This document shows, piece after piece, positions 1-10,052 of a stretch of DNA of 64,000 nucleotides (the first letter of the stretch is position 1; each line of letters opens with the position of its first letter). This stretch comes from Solea solea (Eukaryota > Chordata > Actinopteri > Pleuronectiformes > Soleidae). A program made the position numbers and the translations under genes. The stretch is from the NCBI RefSeq assembly GCF_958295425.1, contig NC_081136.1:19784890-19848889 (forward strand), in the 5' to 3' direction. Below the pieces are notes generated by a model. That model did not search any database. It saw only the letters and a program-made list of their open reading frames with translations, and had not been told where the DNA came from.

Positions 1-200
1 CTTAAAAGATATGGTTATATACCTTCAGTGTTTGATTTTGCAATGATTTCACTGTTTGGATGTGTTTTTCTATTTGTGTCTGTTTTTGTGCGCATTCAGC
101 TGAGATAAGGCTGTTTTCGGACTTTTTTCATTTTTCAACTGTCCCATAACATAAACGTCACAAATGAAGTTAACAACTTAAAAGATTTAGTTCTGTACCC
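1..200 (+). repeat. Diverged edge copies of satellite A
   Basis: This holds the tail of one A monomer (1-24) and one complete 176-bp unit (25-200). It aligns with the main array but carries more substitutions than units further in: CTTAAAAG for CTTATAAG, GTGCGCATTCAGCTGAG for GTGCACATTCAGCAAG, TTTTCGG for the usual TTTTCTG, and AACGTCAC for AACCTCAC. Divergence of this kind is typical of array margins. The unit has the CATTCAG segment, so it belongs to the longer (L) class, which supports L as the older form. No gene is seen. Confidence 0.85.
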
Positions 201-267
201 TCAGTGTTTGATTTTGCAATGATTTCACTGTCGGGATGTGTTTTTCTATTGGTGTCTGTTTTGTGTG

Positions 268-1073
268 TGTATCAGGGACTAAGGCTAATCCCGGGTGCCG
301 AGTTTCAGACCTGTGCACCTTTCGTAAAGGTCAAAGGTCAGCTGTGCAGGTGTGTTTTTTGTAATAATTCCTAAAGGCATTGAGTCAGGAGTCTAATTTT
401 TCCGTATATATATCAGAAACTAACCCTCATCCCGGGTGACGAGTTTCAGACCTGTGCAATCTTCGGAAAGGTCAAAGGTCAGCCGTTCGGGTGTGTTTTT
501 TGTAATAATTCCTAAAGGCAATGAGCCAGGATGCTGATTTCTCTGTATGTGTATCGAGGACCATAGCTGATCCAGGGTGCCGAGTTTCAGACCTGTGCAA
601 CCTTTTGAAAGGTCAAAAGTCAGCCGTTTGCTTGTGTTTTTTGTAATAATTCCTAAATGCATTGAGCCAGGAGTCAGATTTTTCCGTATGTGTATCAGGG
701 ACTAAGACTAATCTTGGGTGCTGAGTTTCAGACCCGTGCAACCTTTGGAAAGGTAAAAGGTCAGCCGTTCTGATGTGTTTTTTGTAATAATTCCTGAAGG
801 CATTGAGCCAGGAGTCTGATTTTTCCGTATGTGTATCAGGGACTAAGACTAATCTTGGGTGCTGAGTTTCAGACCTGTGCAACCTTTGGAAAGGTAAAAG
901 GTCAGCCGTTCTGATGTGTTTTTTGTAATAATTCCTGAAGGCATTGAGCCAGGAGTCTGATTTTTCCGTATGTGTATCTGGGACTAAGACTTATCCCCAG
1001 GTGCAGAGTTTCAGACCTGTGCAACCTTCGGCAAGGTCAAAGGTCAGCCGTTCGGTGTGTTTTTTGTAATAAT
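268..1073 (+). repeat. Satellite B, 141-bp tandem repeat, about 5.7 copies
   Basis: Copies begin TGTATCAGGGACTAAG or a variant at 268, 409, 550, 691, 832 and 973, all exactly 141 bp apart. The last copy is cut at 1073 and has one extra base (CCCCAGGTG). Each contains GAGTTTCAGACCTGTGCA, a pair of AGGTCA-like half-sites, GTGTTTTTTGTAATAATTCC and CATTGAGCCAGGAGTC. B is richer in G+C than A and shows no clear sequence relation to it. Copies differ largely at CpG sites (CCGGGTGCCGAG against TTGGGTGCTGAG). The period is divisible by three, so chance reading frames run across copies on the minus strand. I do not recognise the family by name. Confidence 0.92.
328..340 (+). promoter_or_regulatory. 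DR1-type nuclear-receptor half-site pair in B
   Basis: AGGTCAAAGGTCA reads as two AGGTCA half-sites separated by one base, the DR1 arrangement known to bind RXR/PPAR, HNF4 and COUP-TF type receptors in animals. The perfect form recurs at 469-481, 1034-1046 and 1401-1413. Degenerate forms lie at 610-622 (AGGTCAAAAGTCA) and at 751-763, 892-904 and 1260-1272 (AGGTAAAAGGTCA). The match is seen directly; any binding or function is unproven, and it may simply be part of a short repeat. Confidence 0.3.
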
Positions 1074-1132
1074 TCCTATAATATAAAACCCACAAATGAA
1101 GTTAACAACTTAAAAGATTTAGTTCTGTACCC

Positions 1133-1499
1133 TCAGTGTTTGATTTTGCAATGATTTCACTGTCGGGATGTGTTTTTCTATTGGTGTCTGTTTTGTGTGT
1201 GTATCAGGGACTAAGGCTAATCCCGGGTGCCGAGTTTCAGACCTGTGCAACCTTTGGAAAGGTAAAAGGTCAGCCGTTCTGGTGTGTTTTTTGTAATAAT
1301 TTGTAAAGGCATTGGGCCAGGAGTCTGATTTTTCCGTATGTGTATCAGGGACTAAGACTAATCTTGGGTGCCGAGTTTCAGACCTGTGCAACCTTCGGAA
1401 AGGTCAAAGGTCAGCCATTCGGTGTGTTTTTTGTAATAATTCCTATAATATAAAACCCACAAATGAAGTTAACATCTTATAAGATATACTTATGTACCT
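1133..1499 (+). repeat. Composite A/B monomer 2 (367 bp)
   Basis: Second A monomer interrupted by B. The A left part (1133-1199) matches 201-267 including its private variants. B fills 1200-1440 and A resumes at 1441 through the same TCCTATAATATAAAACCC junction as at 1074. It differs from the first composite unit by 565 bp, which is four B periods plus the one extra base noted there. Expansion or contraction of B inside an otherwise shared composite unit explains this. Confidence 0.85.
1200..1440 (+). repeat. Satellite B, about 1.7 copies
   Basis: B copies start at 1200 and 1341, again 141 bp apart, the second cut at 1440. The first begins with GGACTAAGGCTAATCCCGGG as at 268. The half-site pairs are AGGTAAAAGGTCA (1260-1272) and the perfect AGGTCAAAGGTCA (1401-1413). 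Confidence 0.9.
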
Positions 1500-2871
1500 T
1501 CAGTGTTTGATTTTGCAAATATTTCACTGTTTGGATGTGTTTTTCTATTTGTGTCTGTTTTTGTGCAAGTATACGGCTGTTTTCTGTTTTTTTTCAATTT
1601 TCTACTGTCCCATAACATAAACCTCACAAATAAAGTTAACATCTTATAAGATATACTTCTGTACCCTCAGTGTTTGATTTTGCAATGATTTCACTGTTTG
1701 GATGTGTTTTGCTATTTGTGTCTGTTTTTGTGCACATTCAGCAAGTATACGGCTGTTTTCTGATTTTTTTCAATTTTCTACTGTCCCATAACATAAACCT
1801 CACAAATAAAGTTAACATCTTATAAGATATACTTCTGTACCCTCAGTGTTTGATTTTGCAATGATTTCACTGTTTGGATGTGTTTTTCTATTTGTGTCTG
1901 TTTTTGTGCAAGTATACGGCTGTTTTCTGATTTTTTTCAATTTTCTACTGTCCCATAACATAAACCTCACAAATAAAGTTAACATCTTATAAGATATACT
2001 TATGTACCCTCAGTGTTTGATTTTGCAATGATTTCACTGTTTGGATGTGTTTTGCTATTTGTGTCTGTTTTTGTGCAAGTATACGGCTGTTTTCTGATTT
2101 TTTTCAATTTTCTACTGTCCCATAACATAAACCTCACAAATAAAGTTAAAATCTTATAAGATATACTTCTGTACCCTCAGTGTTTGATTTTGCAATGATT
2201 TCACTGTTTGGATGTGTTTTGCTATTTGTGTCTGTTTTTGTGCACATTCAGCAAGTATACGGCTGTTTTCTGATTTTTTTCAATTTTCTACTGTCCCATA
2301 ACATAAACCTCACAAATAAAGTTAAAATCTTATAAGATATAGTTATATGCCTTCAGTGTTTGATTTTGCAATGATTTCAATGTTTGGATGTGTTTTTCTA
2401 TTTGTGTCTCTTTTTGTGCAAGTATACGGCTGTTTTCTGATTTTTTTCAATTTTCTACTGTCCCATAACATAAACCTCACAAATAAAGTTAAAATCTTAT
2501 AAGATATAGTTATTTACCCTCAGTGTTTGATTTTGCAATGATTTCACTGTTTGGATGTGTTTTTCTATTTGTGTCTGTTTTTGTGCACATTCAGCAAGTA
2601 TACGGCTGTTTTCTGATTTTTTTCAATTTTCTACTGTCCCATAACATAAACCTCACAAATAAAGTTAACATCTTATAAGATATAGTTATATGCCTTCAGT
2701 GTTTGATTTTGCAATGATTTCACTGTTTGGATGTGTTTTTCTATTTGTGTCTGTTTTTGTGCACATTCAGCAAGCATACGGCTGTTTTCTGATTTTTTTC
2801 AATTTTCTACTGTCCCATAACATAAACCTCACAAATAAAGTTAACATCTTATAAGATATACTTCTGTACCC
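1500..2871 (+). repeat. A array, first homogeneous block (8 units)
   Basis: Units start at 1500, 1667, 1843, 2010, 2177, 2353, 2520 and 2696, classes S, L, S, S, L, S, L, L. The first still has edge-type changes (GCAAATATTTC). The unit at 2353 has the GTTATATGCC start plus private changes (AATGTTTGG, TCTCTTTTTG). The unit at 2696 has the GTTATATGCC start and GCATACGG, a tagged unit that heads several later higher-order repeats. Confidence 0.85.
1641..1652. other. 12-bp dyad ATCTTATAAGAT, present in nearly every A unit
   Basis: ATCTTATAAGAT is its own reverse complement. This is one early instance; the motif recurs once per monomer between AAAGTTAAC (or AAAGTTAAA) and ATACTT, and is broken only in rare units such as those with CTTATAAAATAT. 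It is the longest perfect palindrome I find in the consensus. Short AT-rich dyads are reported in centromeric satellites lacking a CENP-B box; a role here is inferred. Confidence 0.6.
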
Positions 2872-4631
2872 TCAGTGTTTGATTTTGCAATGATTTCACT
2901 GTTTGGATGTGTTTTTCTATTTGTGTCTGTTTTGTGCAAGTATATGGCTGTTTTCTGATTTTTTTCAATTTTCTACTGTCCCATAACATAAACCTCACAA
3001 ATAAAGTTAACATCTTATAAGATATACTTCTGTACCCTCAGTGTTTGATTTTGCAATGATTTCACTGTTTGGATGTGTTTTTCTATTTGTGTCTGTTTTT
3101 GTGCAAGTATACGGCTGTTTTCTGATTTTTTTCAATTTTCTACTGTCCCATAACATAAACCTCACAAATAAAGTTAAAATCTTATAAGATATAGTTATTT
3201 ACCCTCAGTGTTTGATTTTGCAATGATTTCACTGTTTGGATGTGTTTTTCTATTTGTGTCTGTTTTTGTGCACATTCAGCAAGTATACGGCTGTTTTCTG
3301 ATTTTTTTCAATTTTCTACTGTCCCATAACATAAACCTCACAAATAAGGTTAAAATCTTATAAGATATACTTCTCTACCCTCAGTGTTTGATTTTGCAAT
3401 GATTTCACTGTTTGGATGTGTTTTTCTATTTGTGTCTGTTTTTGTGCACATTCAGCAAGTATACGGCTGTTTTCTGATTTTTTTCAATTTTCTACTGTCC
3501 CATAACATAAACCTCACAAATAAAGTTAAAATCTTATAAGATATAGTTATTTACCCTCAGTGTTTGATTTTGCAATGATTTCACTGTTTGGATGTGTTTT
3601 TCTATTTGTGTCTGTTTTTGTGCACATTCAGCAAGTATACGGCTGTTTTCTGATTTTTTTCAATTTTCTGATTTTTTTCAATTTTCTACTGTCCCATAAC
3701 ATAAACCTCACAAATAAAGTTAACATCTTATAAGATATACTTCTGTACCCTCAGTGTTTGATTTTGCAATGATTTCACTGTTTGGATGTGTTTTTCTATT
3801 TGTGTCTGTTTTTGTGCAAGTATATGGCTGTTTTCTGATTTTTTTCAATTTTCTACTGTCCCATAACATAAACCTCACAAATAAAGTTAACATCTTATAA
3901 GATATACTTCTGTACCCTCAGTGTTTGATTTTGCAATGATTTCACTGTTTGGATGTGTTTTTCTATTTGTGTCTGTTTTTGTGCAAGTATACGGCTGTTT
4001 TCTGATTTTTTTCAATTTTCTACTGTCCCATAACATAAACCTCACAAATAAAGTTAAAATCTTATAAGATATAGTTATTTACCCTCAGTGTTTGATTTTG
4101 CAATGATTTCACTGTTTGGATGTGTTTTTCTATTTGTGTCTGTTTTTGTGCACATTCAGCAAGTATACAGCTGTTTTCTGATTTTTTTCAATTTTCTACT
4201 GTCCCATAACATAAACCTCACAAATAAGGTTAAAATCTTATAAGATATACTTCTCTACCCTCAGTGTTTGATTTTGCAATGATTTCACTGTTTGGATGTG
4301 TTTTTCTATTTGTGTCTGTTTTTGTGCACATTCAGCAAGTATACGGCTGTTTTCTGATTTTTTTTCAATTTTCTACTGTCCCATAACATAAACCTCACAA
4401 ATAAAGTTAAAATCTTATAAGATATAGTTATTTACCCTCAGTGTTTGATTTTGCAATGATTTCACTGTTTGGATGTGTTTTTCTATTTGTGTCTGTTTTT
4501 GTGCACATTCAGCAAGTATACGGCTGTTTTCTGATTTTTTTCAATTTTCTGATTTTTTTCAATTTTCTACTGTCCCATAACATAAACCTCACAAATAAAG
4601 TTAACATCTTATAAGATATACTTCTGTACCC
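2872..4631 (+). repeat. 880-bp 5-mer higher-order repeat, two tandem copies
   Basis: Units at 2872, 3038, 3205, 3381, 3557 and again at 3751, 3918, 4085, 4261, 4438 follow one order: S with GTATATGG, S, L with GTTATTTACC start and AAGGTT end, L with TTCTCTACC start, D with GTTATTTACC start. The copies are 879 and 881 bp because of single-base T-tract changes. The same ordered set recurs around 19.7-20.6 kb and 36.3-38.1 kb, so it is a real higher-order unit. Confidence 0.85.
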
Positions 4632-4844
4632 TCAGTGTTTGATTTTGCAATGATTTCACTGTTTGGATGTGTTTTTCTATTTGTGTCTGTTTTTGTGCAA
4701 GTATACGGCTGTTTTCTGATTTTTTTCAATTTTCTACTGTCCCATAACATAAACCTCACAAATAAAGTTAACATCTTATAAGATATACTTATGTACCCTC
4801 AGTGTTTGATTTTGCAATGATTTCACTGTTTGGATGTGTTGCCT
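4632..4844 (+). repeat. S unit and a 46-bp truncated monomer
   Basis: A normal S unit (4632-4798) is followed by a unit of only 46 bp (4799-4844): TCAGTGTTTG runs to GGATGTGTT and then directly into GCCTTCAGTG of the next monomer. About 120-130 bp, from the T5 tract to the GTTATAT start of the next unit, are missing. It is the shortest unit in the array and marks a deletion or out-of-register exchange. Confidence 0.9.
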
Positions 4845-7800
4845 TCAGTGTTTGATTTTGCAATGATTTCACTGTTTGGATGTGTTTTTCTATTTGTGTC
4901 TGTTTTTGTGCACATTCAGCAAGCATACGGCTGTTTTCTGATTTTTTTCAATTTTCTACTGTCCCATAACATAAACCTCACAAATAAAGTTAACATCTTA
5001 TAAGATATACTTCTGTACCCTCAGTGTTTGATTTTGCAATGATTTCACTGTTTGGATGTGTTTTTCTATTTGTGTCTGTTTTTGTGCAAGTATACGGCTG
5101 TTTTCTGATTTTTTTCAATTTTCTACTGTCCCATAACATAAACCTCACAAATAAAGTTAACATCTTATAAGATATACTTCTGTACCCTCAGTGTTTGATT
5201 TTGCAATGATTTCACTGTTTGGATGTGTTTTTCTATTTGTGTCTGTTTTTGTGCAAGTATACGGCTGTTTTCTGATTTTTTTCAATTTTCTACTGTCCCA
5301 TAACATAAACCTCACAAATAAAGTTAACATCTTATAAGATATACTTCTGTACCCTCAGTGTTTGATTTTGCAATGATTTCACTGTTTGGATGTGTTTTTC
5401 TATTTGTGTCTGTTTTTGTGCAAGTATACGGCTGTTTTCTGTTTTTTTTCAATTTTCTACTGTCCCATAACATAAACCTCACAAATAAAGTTAACATCTT
5501 ATAAGATATACTTCTGTACCCTCAGTGTTTGATTTTGCAATGATTTCACTGTTTGGATGTGTTTTTCTATTTGTTTCTGTTTTTGTGCAAGTATACGGCT
5601 GTTTTCTGATTTTTTTCAATTTTCTACTGTCCCATAACATGAACCTCACAAATAAAGTTAACATCTTATAAGATATACTTCTGTACCCTCAGTGTTTGAT
5701 TTTGCAATGATTTCACTGTTTGGATGTGTTTTTCTATTTGTGTCTGTTTTTGTGCAAGTATACGGCTGTTTTCTGATTTTTTTCAATTTTCTACTGTCCC
5801 ATAACATAAACCTCACAAATAAAGTTAACATCTTATAAGATATACTTCTGTACCCTCAGTGTTTGATTTTGCAATGATTTCACTGTTTGGATGTGTTTTT
5901 CTATTTGTGTCTGTTTTTGTGCACATTCAGCAAGTATACGGCTGTTTTCTGATTTTTTTCAATTTTCTACTGTCCCATAACATAAACCTCACAAATAAAG
6001 TTAACATCTTATAAGATATACTTCTGTACCCTCAGTGTTTGATTTTGCAATGATTTCACTGTTTGGATGTGTTTTTCTATTTGTGTCTGTTTTTGTGCAA
6101 GTATACGGCTGTTTTCTGATTTTTTTCAATTTTCTACTGTCCCATAACATAAACCTCACAAATAAAGTTAACATCTTATAAGATATACTTATGTACCCTC
6201 AGTGTTTGATTTTGCAATGATTTCACTGTTTGGATGTGTTTTGCTATTTGTGTCTGTTTTTGTGCACATTCAGCAAGTATACGGCTGTTTTCTGATTTTT
6301 TTCAATTTTCTGATTTTTTTCAATTTTCTACTGTCCCATAACATAAACCTCACAAATAAAGTTAACATCTTATAAGATATACTTCTGTACCCTCAGTGTT
6401 TGATTTTGCAATGATTTCACTGTTTGGATGTGTTTTTCTATTTGTGTCTGTTTTTGTGCAAGTATACGGCTGTTTTCTGATTTTTTTCAATTTTCTACTG
6501 TCCCATAACATAAACCTCACAAATAAAGTTAACATCTTATAAGATATACTTCTGTACCCTCAGTGTTTGATTTTGCAATGATTTCACTGTTTGGATGTGT
6601 TTTGCTATTTGTGTCTGTTTTTGTGCACATTCAGCAAGTATACGGCTGTTTTCTGATTTTTTTCAATTTTCTACTGTCCCATAACATAAACCTCACAAAT
6701 AAAGTTAACATCTTATAAGATATACTTCTGTACCCTCAGTGTTTGATTTTGCAATGATTTCACTGTTTGGATGTGTTTTTCTATTTGTGTCTGTTTTTGT
6801 GCAAGTATACGGCTGTTTTCTGATTTTTTTCAATTTTCTACTGTCCCATAACATAAACCTCACAAATAAAGTTAACATCTTATAAGATATACTTCTGTAC
6901 CCTCAGTGTTTGATTTTGCAATGATTTCACTGTTTGGATGTGTTTTTCTATTTGTGTCTGTTTTTGTGCACATTCAGCAAGTATACGGCTGTTTTCTGTT
7001 TTTTTTCAATTTTCTACTGTCCCATAACATAAACCTCACAAATAAAGTTAAAATCTTATAAGATATAGTTATTTACCCTCAGTGTTTGATTTTGCAATGA
7101 TTTCACTGTTTGGATGTGTTTTTCTATTTGTGTCTGTTTTTGTGCACATTCAGCAAGTATACGGCTGTTTTCTGATTTTTTTCAATTTTCTACTGTCCCA
7201 TAACATAAACCTCACAAATAAAGTTAACATCTTATAAGATATACTTCTGTACCCTCAGTGTTTGATTTTGCAATGATTTCACTGTTTGGATGTGTTTTTC
7301 TATTTGTGTCTGTTTTTGTGCAAGTATACGGCTGTTTTCTGATTTTTTTCAATTTTCTACTGTCCCATAACATAAACCTCACAAATAAAGTTAACATCTT
7401 ATAAGATATACTTATGTACCCTCAGTGTTTGATTTTGCAATGATTTCACTGTTTGGATGTGTTTTGCTATTTGTGTCTGTTTTTGTGCACATTCAGCAAG
7501 TATACGGCTGTTTTCTGATTTTTTTCAATTTTCTGATTTTTTTCAATTTTCTACTGTCCCATAACATAAACCTCACAAATAAAGTTAACATCTTATAAGA
7601 TATACTTCTGTACCCTCAGTGTTTGATTTTGCAATGATTTCACTGTTTGGATGTGTTTTTCTATTTGTGTCTGTTTTTGTGCAAGTATATGGCTGTTTTC
7701 TGATTTTTTTCAATTTTCTACTGTCCCATAACATAAACCTCACAAATAAAGTTAACATCTTATAAGATATACTTCTGTACCCTCAGTGTTTGATTTTGCA

Positions 7801-7958
7801 ATGATTTCACTGTTTGGATGTGTTTTGCTATTTGTGTCTGTTTTTGTGCACATTCAGCAAGTATACGGCTGTTTTCTGATTTTTTTCAATTTTCTACTGT
7901 CCCATAACATAAACCTCACAAATAAAGTTAAAATCTTATAAGATATAGTTATATGCCT
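4845..7958 (+). repeat. A array, 18-unit block
   Basis: Class order is L S S S S S L S D S L S L L S D S L, which sums to the observed 3114 bp. It opens with a GCATACGG L unit. A recognisable pair follows: a unit with CTGTTTTTTTTC and then one with TTGTTTCTG and AACATGAACC. The first nine units (4845-6392) are repeated in the same order at 10053-11600. D units at 6199 and about 7.4 kb have TTATGTACC starts and TTTTGCTATT. Confidence 0.8.
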
Positions 7959-10052
7959 TCAGTGTTTGATTTTGCAATGATTTCACTGTTTGGATGTGTT
8001 TTTCTATTTGTGTCTGTTTTTGTGCACATTCAGCAAGCATACGGCTGTTTTCTGATTTTTTTCAATTTTCTACTGTCCCATAACATAAACCTCACAAATA
8101 AAGTTAACATCTTATAAGATATACTTCTGTACCCTCAGTGTTTGATTTTGCAATGATTTCACTGTTTGGATGTGTTTTTCTATTTGTGTCTGTTTTTGTG
8201 CAAGTATACGGCTGTTTTCTGATTTTTTTCAATTTTCTACTGTCCCATAACATAAACCTCACAAATAAAGTTAACATCTTATAAGATATACTTCTGTACC
8301 CTCAGTGTTTGATTTTGCAATGATTTCACTGTTTGGATGTGTTTTTCTATTTGTGTCTGTTTTTGTGCACATTCAGCAAGTATACGGCTGTTTTCTGATT
8401 TTTTTCAATTTTCTACTGTCCCATAACATAAACCTCACAAATAAAGTTAACATCTTATAAGATATACTTCTGTACCCTCAGTGTTTGATTTTGCAATGAT
8501 TTCACTGTTTGGATGTGTTTTTCTATTTGTGTCTGTTTTTGTGCAAGTATACGGCTGTTTTCTGATTTTTTTCAATTTTCTACTGTCCCATAACATAAAC
8601 CTCACAAATAAAGTTAACATCTTATAAGATATACTTCTGTACCCTCAGTGTTTGATTTTGCAATGATTTCACTGTTTGGATGTGTTTTTCTATTTGTGTC
8701 TGTTTTTGTGCACATTCAGCAAGTATACGGCTGTTTTCTGTTTTTTTTCAATTTTCTACTGTCCCATAACATAAACCTCACAAATAAAGTTAAAATCTTA
8801 TAAGATATAGTTATTTACCCTCAGTGTTTGATTTTGCAATGATTTCACTGTTTGGATGTGTTTTTCTATTTGTGTCTGTTTTTGTGCACATTCAGCAAGT
8901 ATACGGCTGTTTTCTGATTTTTTTCAATTTTCTACTGTCCCATAACATAAACCTCACAAATAAAGTTAACATCTTATAAGATATACTTCTGTACCCTCAG
9001 TGTTTGATTTTGCAATGATTTCACTGTTTGGATGTGTTTTGCTATTTGTGTCTGTTTTTGTGCACATTCAGCAAGTATACGGCTGTTTTCTGATTTTTTT
9101 CAATTTTCTACTGTCCCATAACATAAACCTCACAAATAAAGTTAAAATCTTATAAGATATAGTTATTTACCCTCAGTGTTTGATTTTGCAATGATTTCAC
9201 TGTTTGGATGTGTTTTTCTATTTGTGTCTGTTTTTGTGCACATTCAGCAAGTATACGGCTGTTTTCTGATTTTTTTCAATTTTCTACTGTCCCATAACAT
9301 AAACCTCACAAATAAAGTTAACATCTTATAAGATATACTTCTGTACCCTCAGTGTTTGATTTTGCAATGATTTCACTGTTTGGATGTGTTTTTCTATTTG
9401 TGTCTGTTTTTGTGCAAGTATACGGCTGTTTTCTGATTTTTTTCAATTTTCTACTGTCCCATAACATAAACCTCACAAATAAAGTTAACATCTTATAAGA
9501 TATACTTATGTACCCTCAGTGTTTGATTTTGCAATGATTTCACTGTTTGGATGTGTTTTGCTATTTGTGTCTGTTTTTGTGCACATTCAGCAAGTATACG
9601 GCTGTTTTCTGATTTTTTTCAATTTTCTGATTTTTTTCAATTTTCTACTGTCCCATAACATAAACCTCACAAATAAAGTTAACATCTTATAAGATATACT
9701 TCTGTACCCTCAGTGTTTGATTTTGCAATGATTTCACTGTTTGGATGTGTTTTTCTATTTGTGTCTGTTTTTGTGCAAGTATATGGCTGTTTTCTGATTT
9801 TTTTCAATTTTCTACTGTCCCATAACATAAACCTCACAAATAAAGTTAACATCTTATAAGATATACTTCTGTACCCTCAGTGTTTGATTTTGCAATGATT
9901 TCACTGTTTGGATGTGTTTTGCTATTTGTGTCTGTTTTTGTGCACATTCAGCAAGTATACGGCTGTTTTCTGATTTTTTTCAATTTTCTACTGTCCCATA
10001 ACATAAACCTCACAAATAAAGTTAAAATCTTATAAGATATAGTTATATGCCT
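7959..10052 (+). repeat. A array, 12-unit higher-order block (2094 bp)
   Basis: It runs from one GTTATATGCC/GCATACGG unit (7959) to the next (10053). Class order is L S L S L L L L S D S L, summing to 2094 bp. It includes a CTGTTTTTTTTC unit followed by a GTTATTTACC unit, and ends with an S GTATATGG unit and an L TTTTGCTATT unit, the same end as the preceding 18-unit block. Confidence 0.8.

Larger units (their letters stand above)
201..1132 (+). repeat. Composite A/B monomer 1 (932 bp)
   Basis: One A monomer interrupted by B repeats. Its left part (201-267) is A sequence with the variants CACTGTCGGGATG and CTATTGGTGTC. B occupies 268-1073, and A resumes at 1074 with TCCTATAATATAAAACCC, the counterpart of A's TCCCATAACATAAACCTC. 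The A segment that would normally lie between, from GTGCAAG to CTACTG, is missing. The same left and right junctions recur in the next unit, so this is a repeated composite structure and not a one-off insertion. Confidence 0.85.

Noticed and set aside
420..882. Minus-strand open reading frames of 80 and 89 codons across the B repeats (also 1119-1391)
   Set aside because: The B period is 141 bp, divisible by three, so any stop-free frame extends over several copies. The frames overlap one another in different phases, begin at arbitrary ATGs and encode only the translated repeat. No known domain is recognisable.
268..1440. CENP-B box in the B repeat (TTCGGAAAGG region)
   Set aside because: The spacing and the CGGG half of the core TTCGNNNNANNCGGG are not matched.
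1..1499. Transposable element insertion explaining the B segment
   Set aside because: There are no terminal repeats, target-site duplication or coding domain. B is itself tandem at a fixed 141-bp period and replaces A sequence instead of inserting into it.
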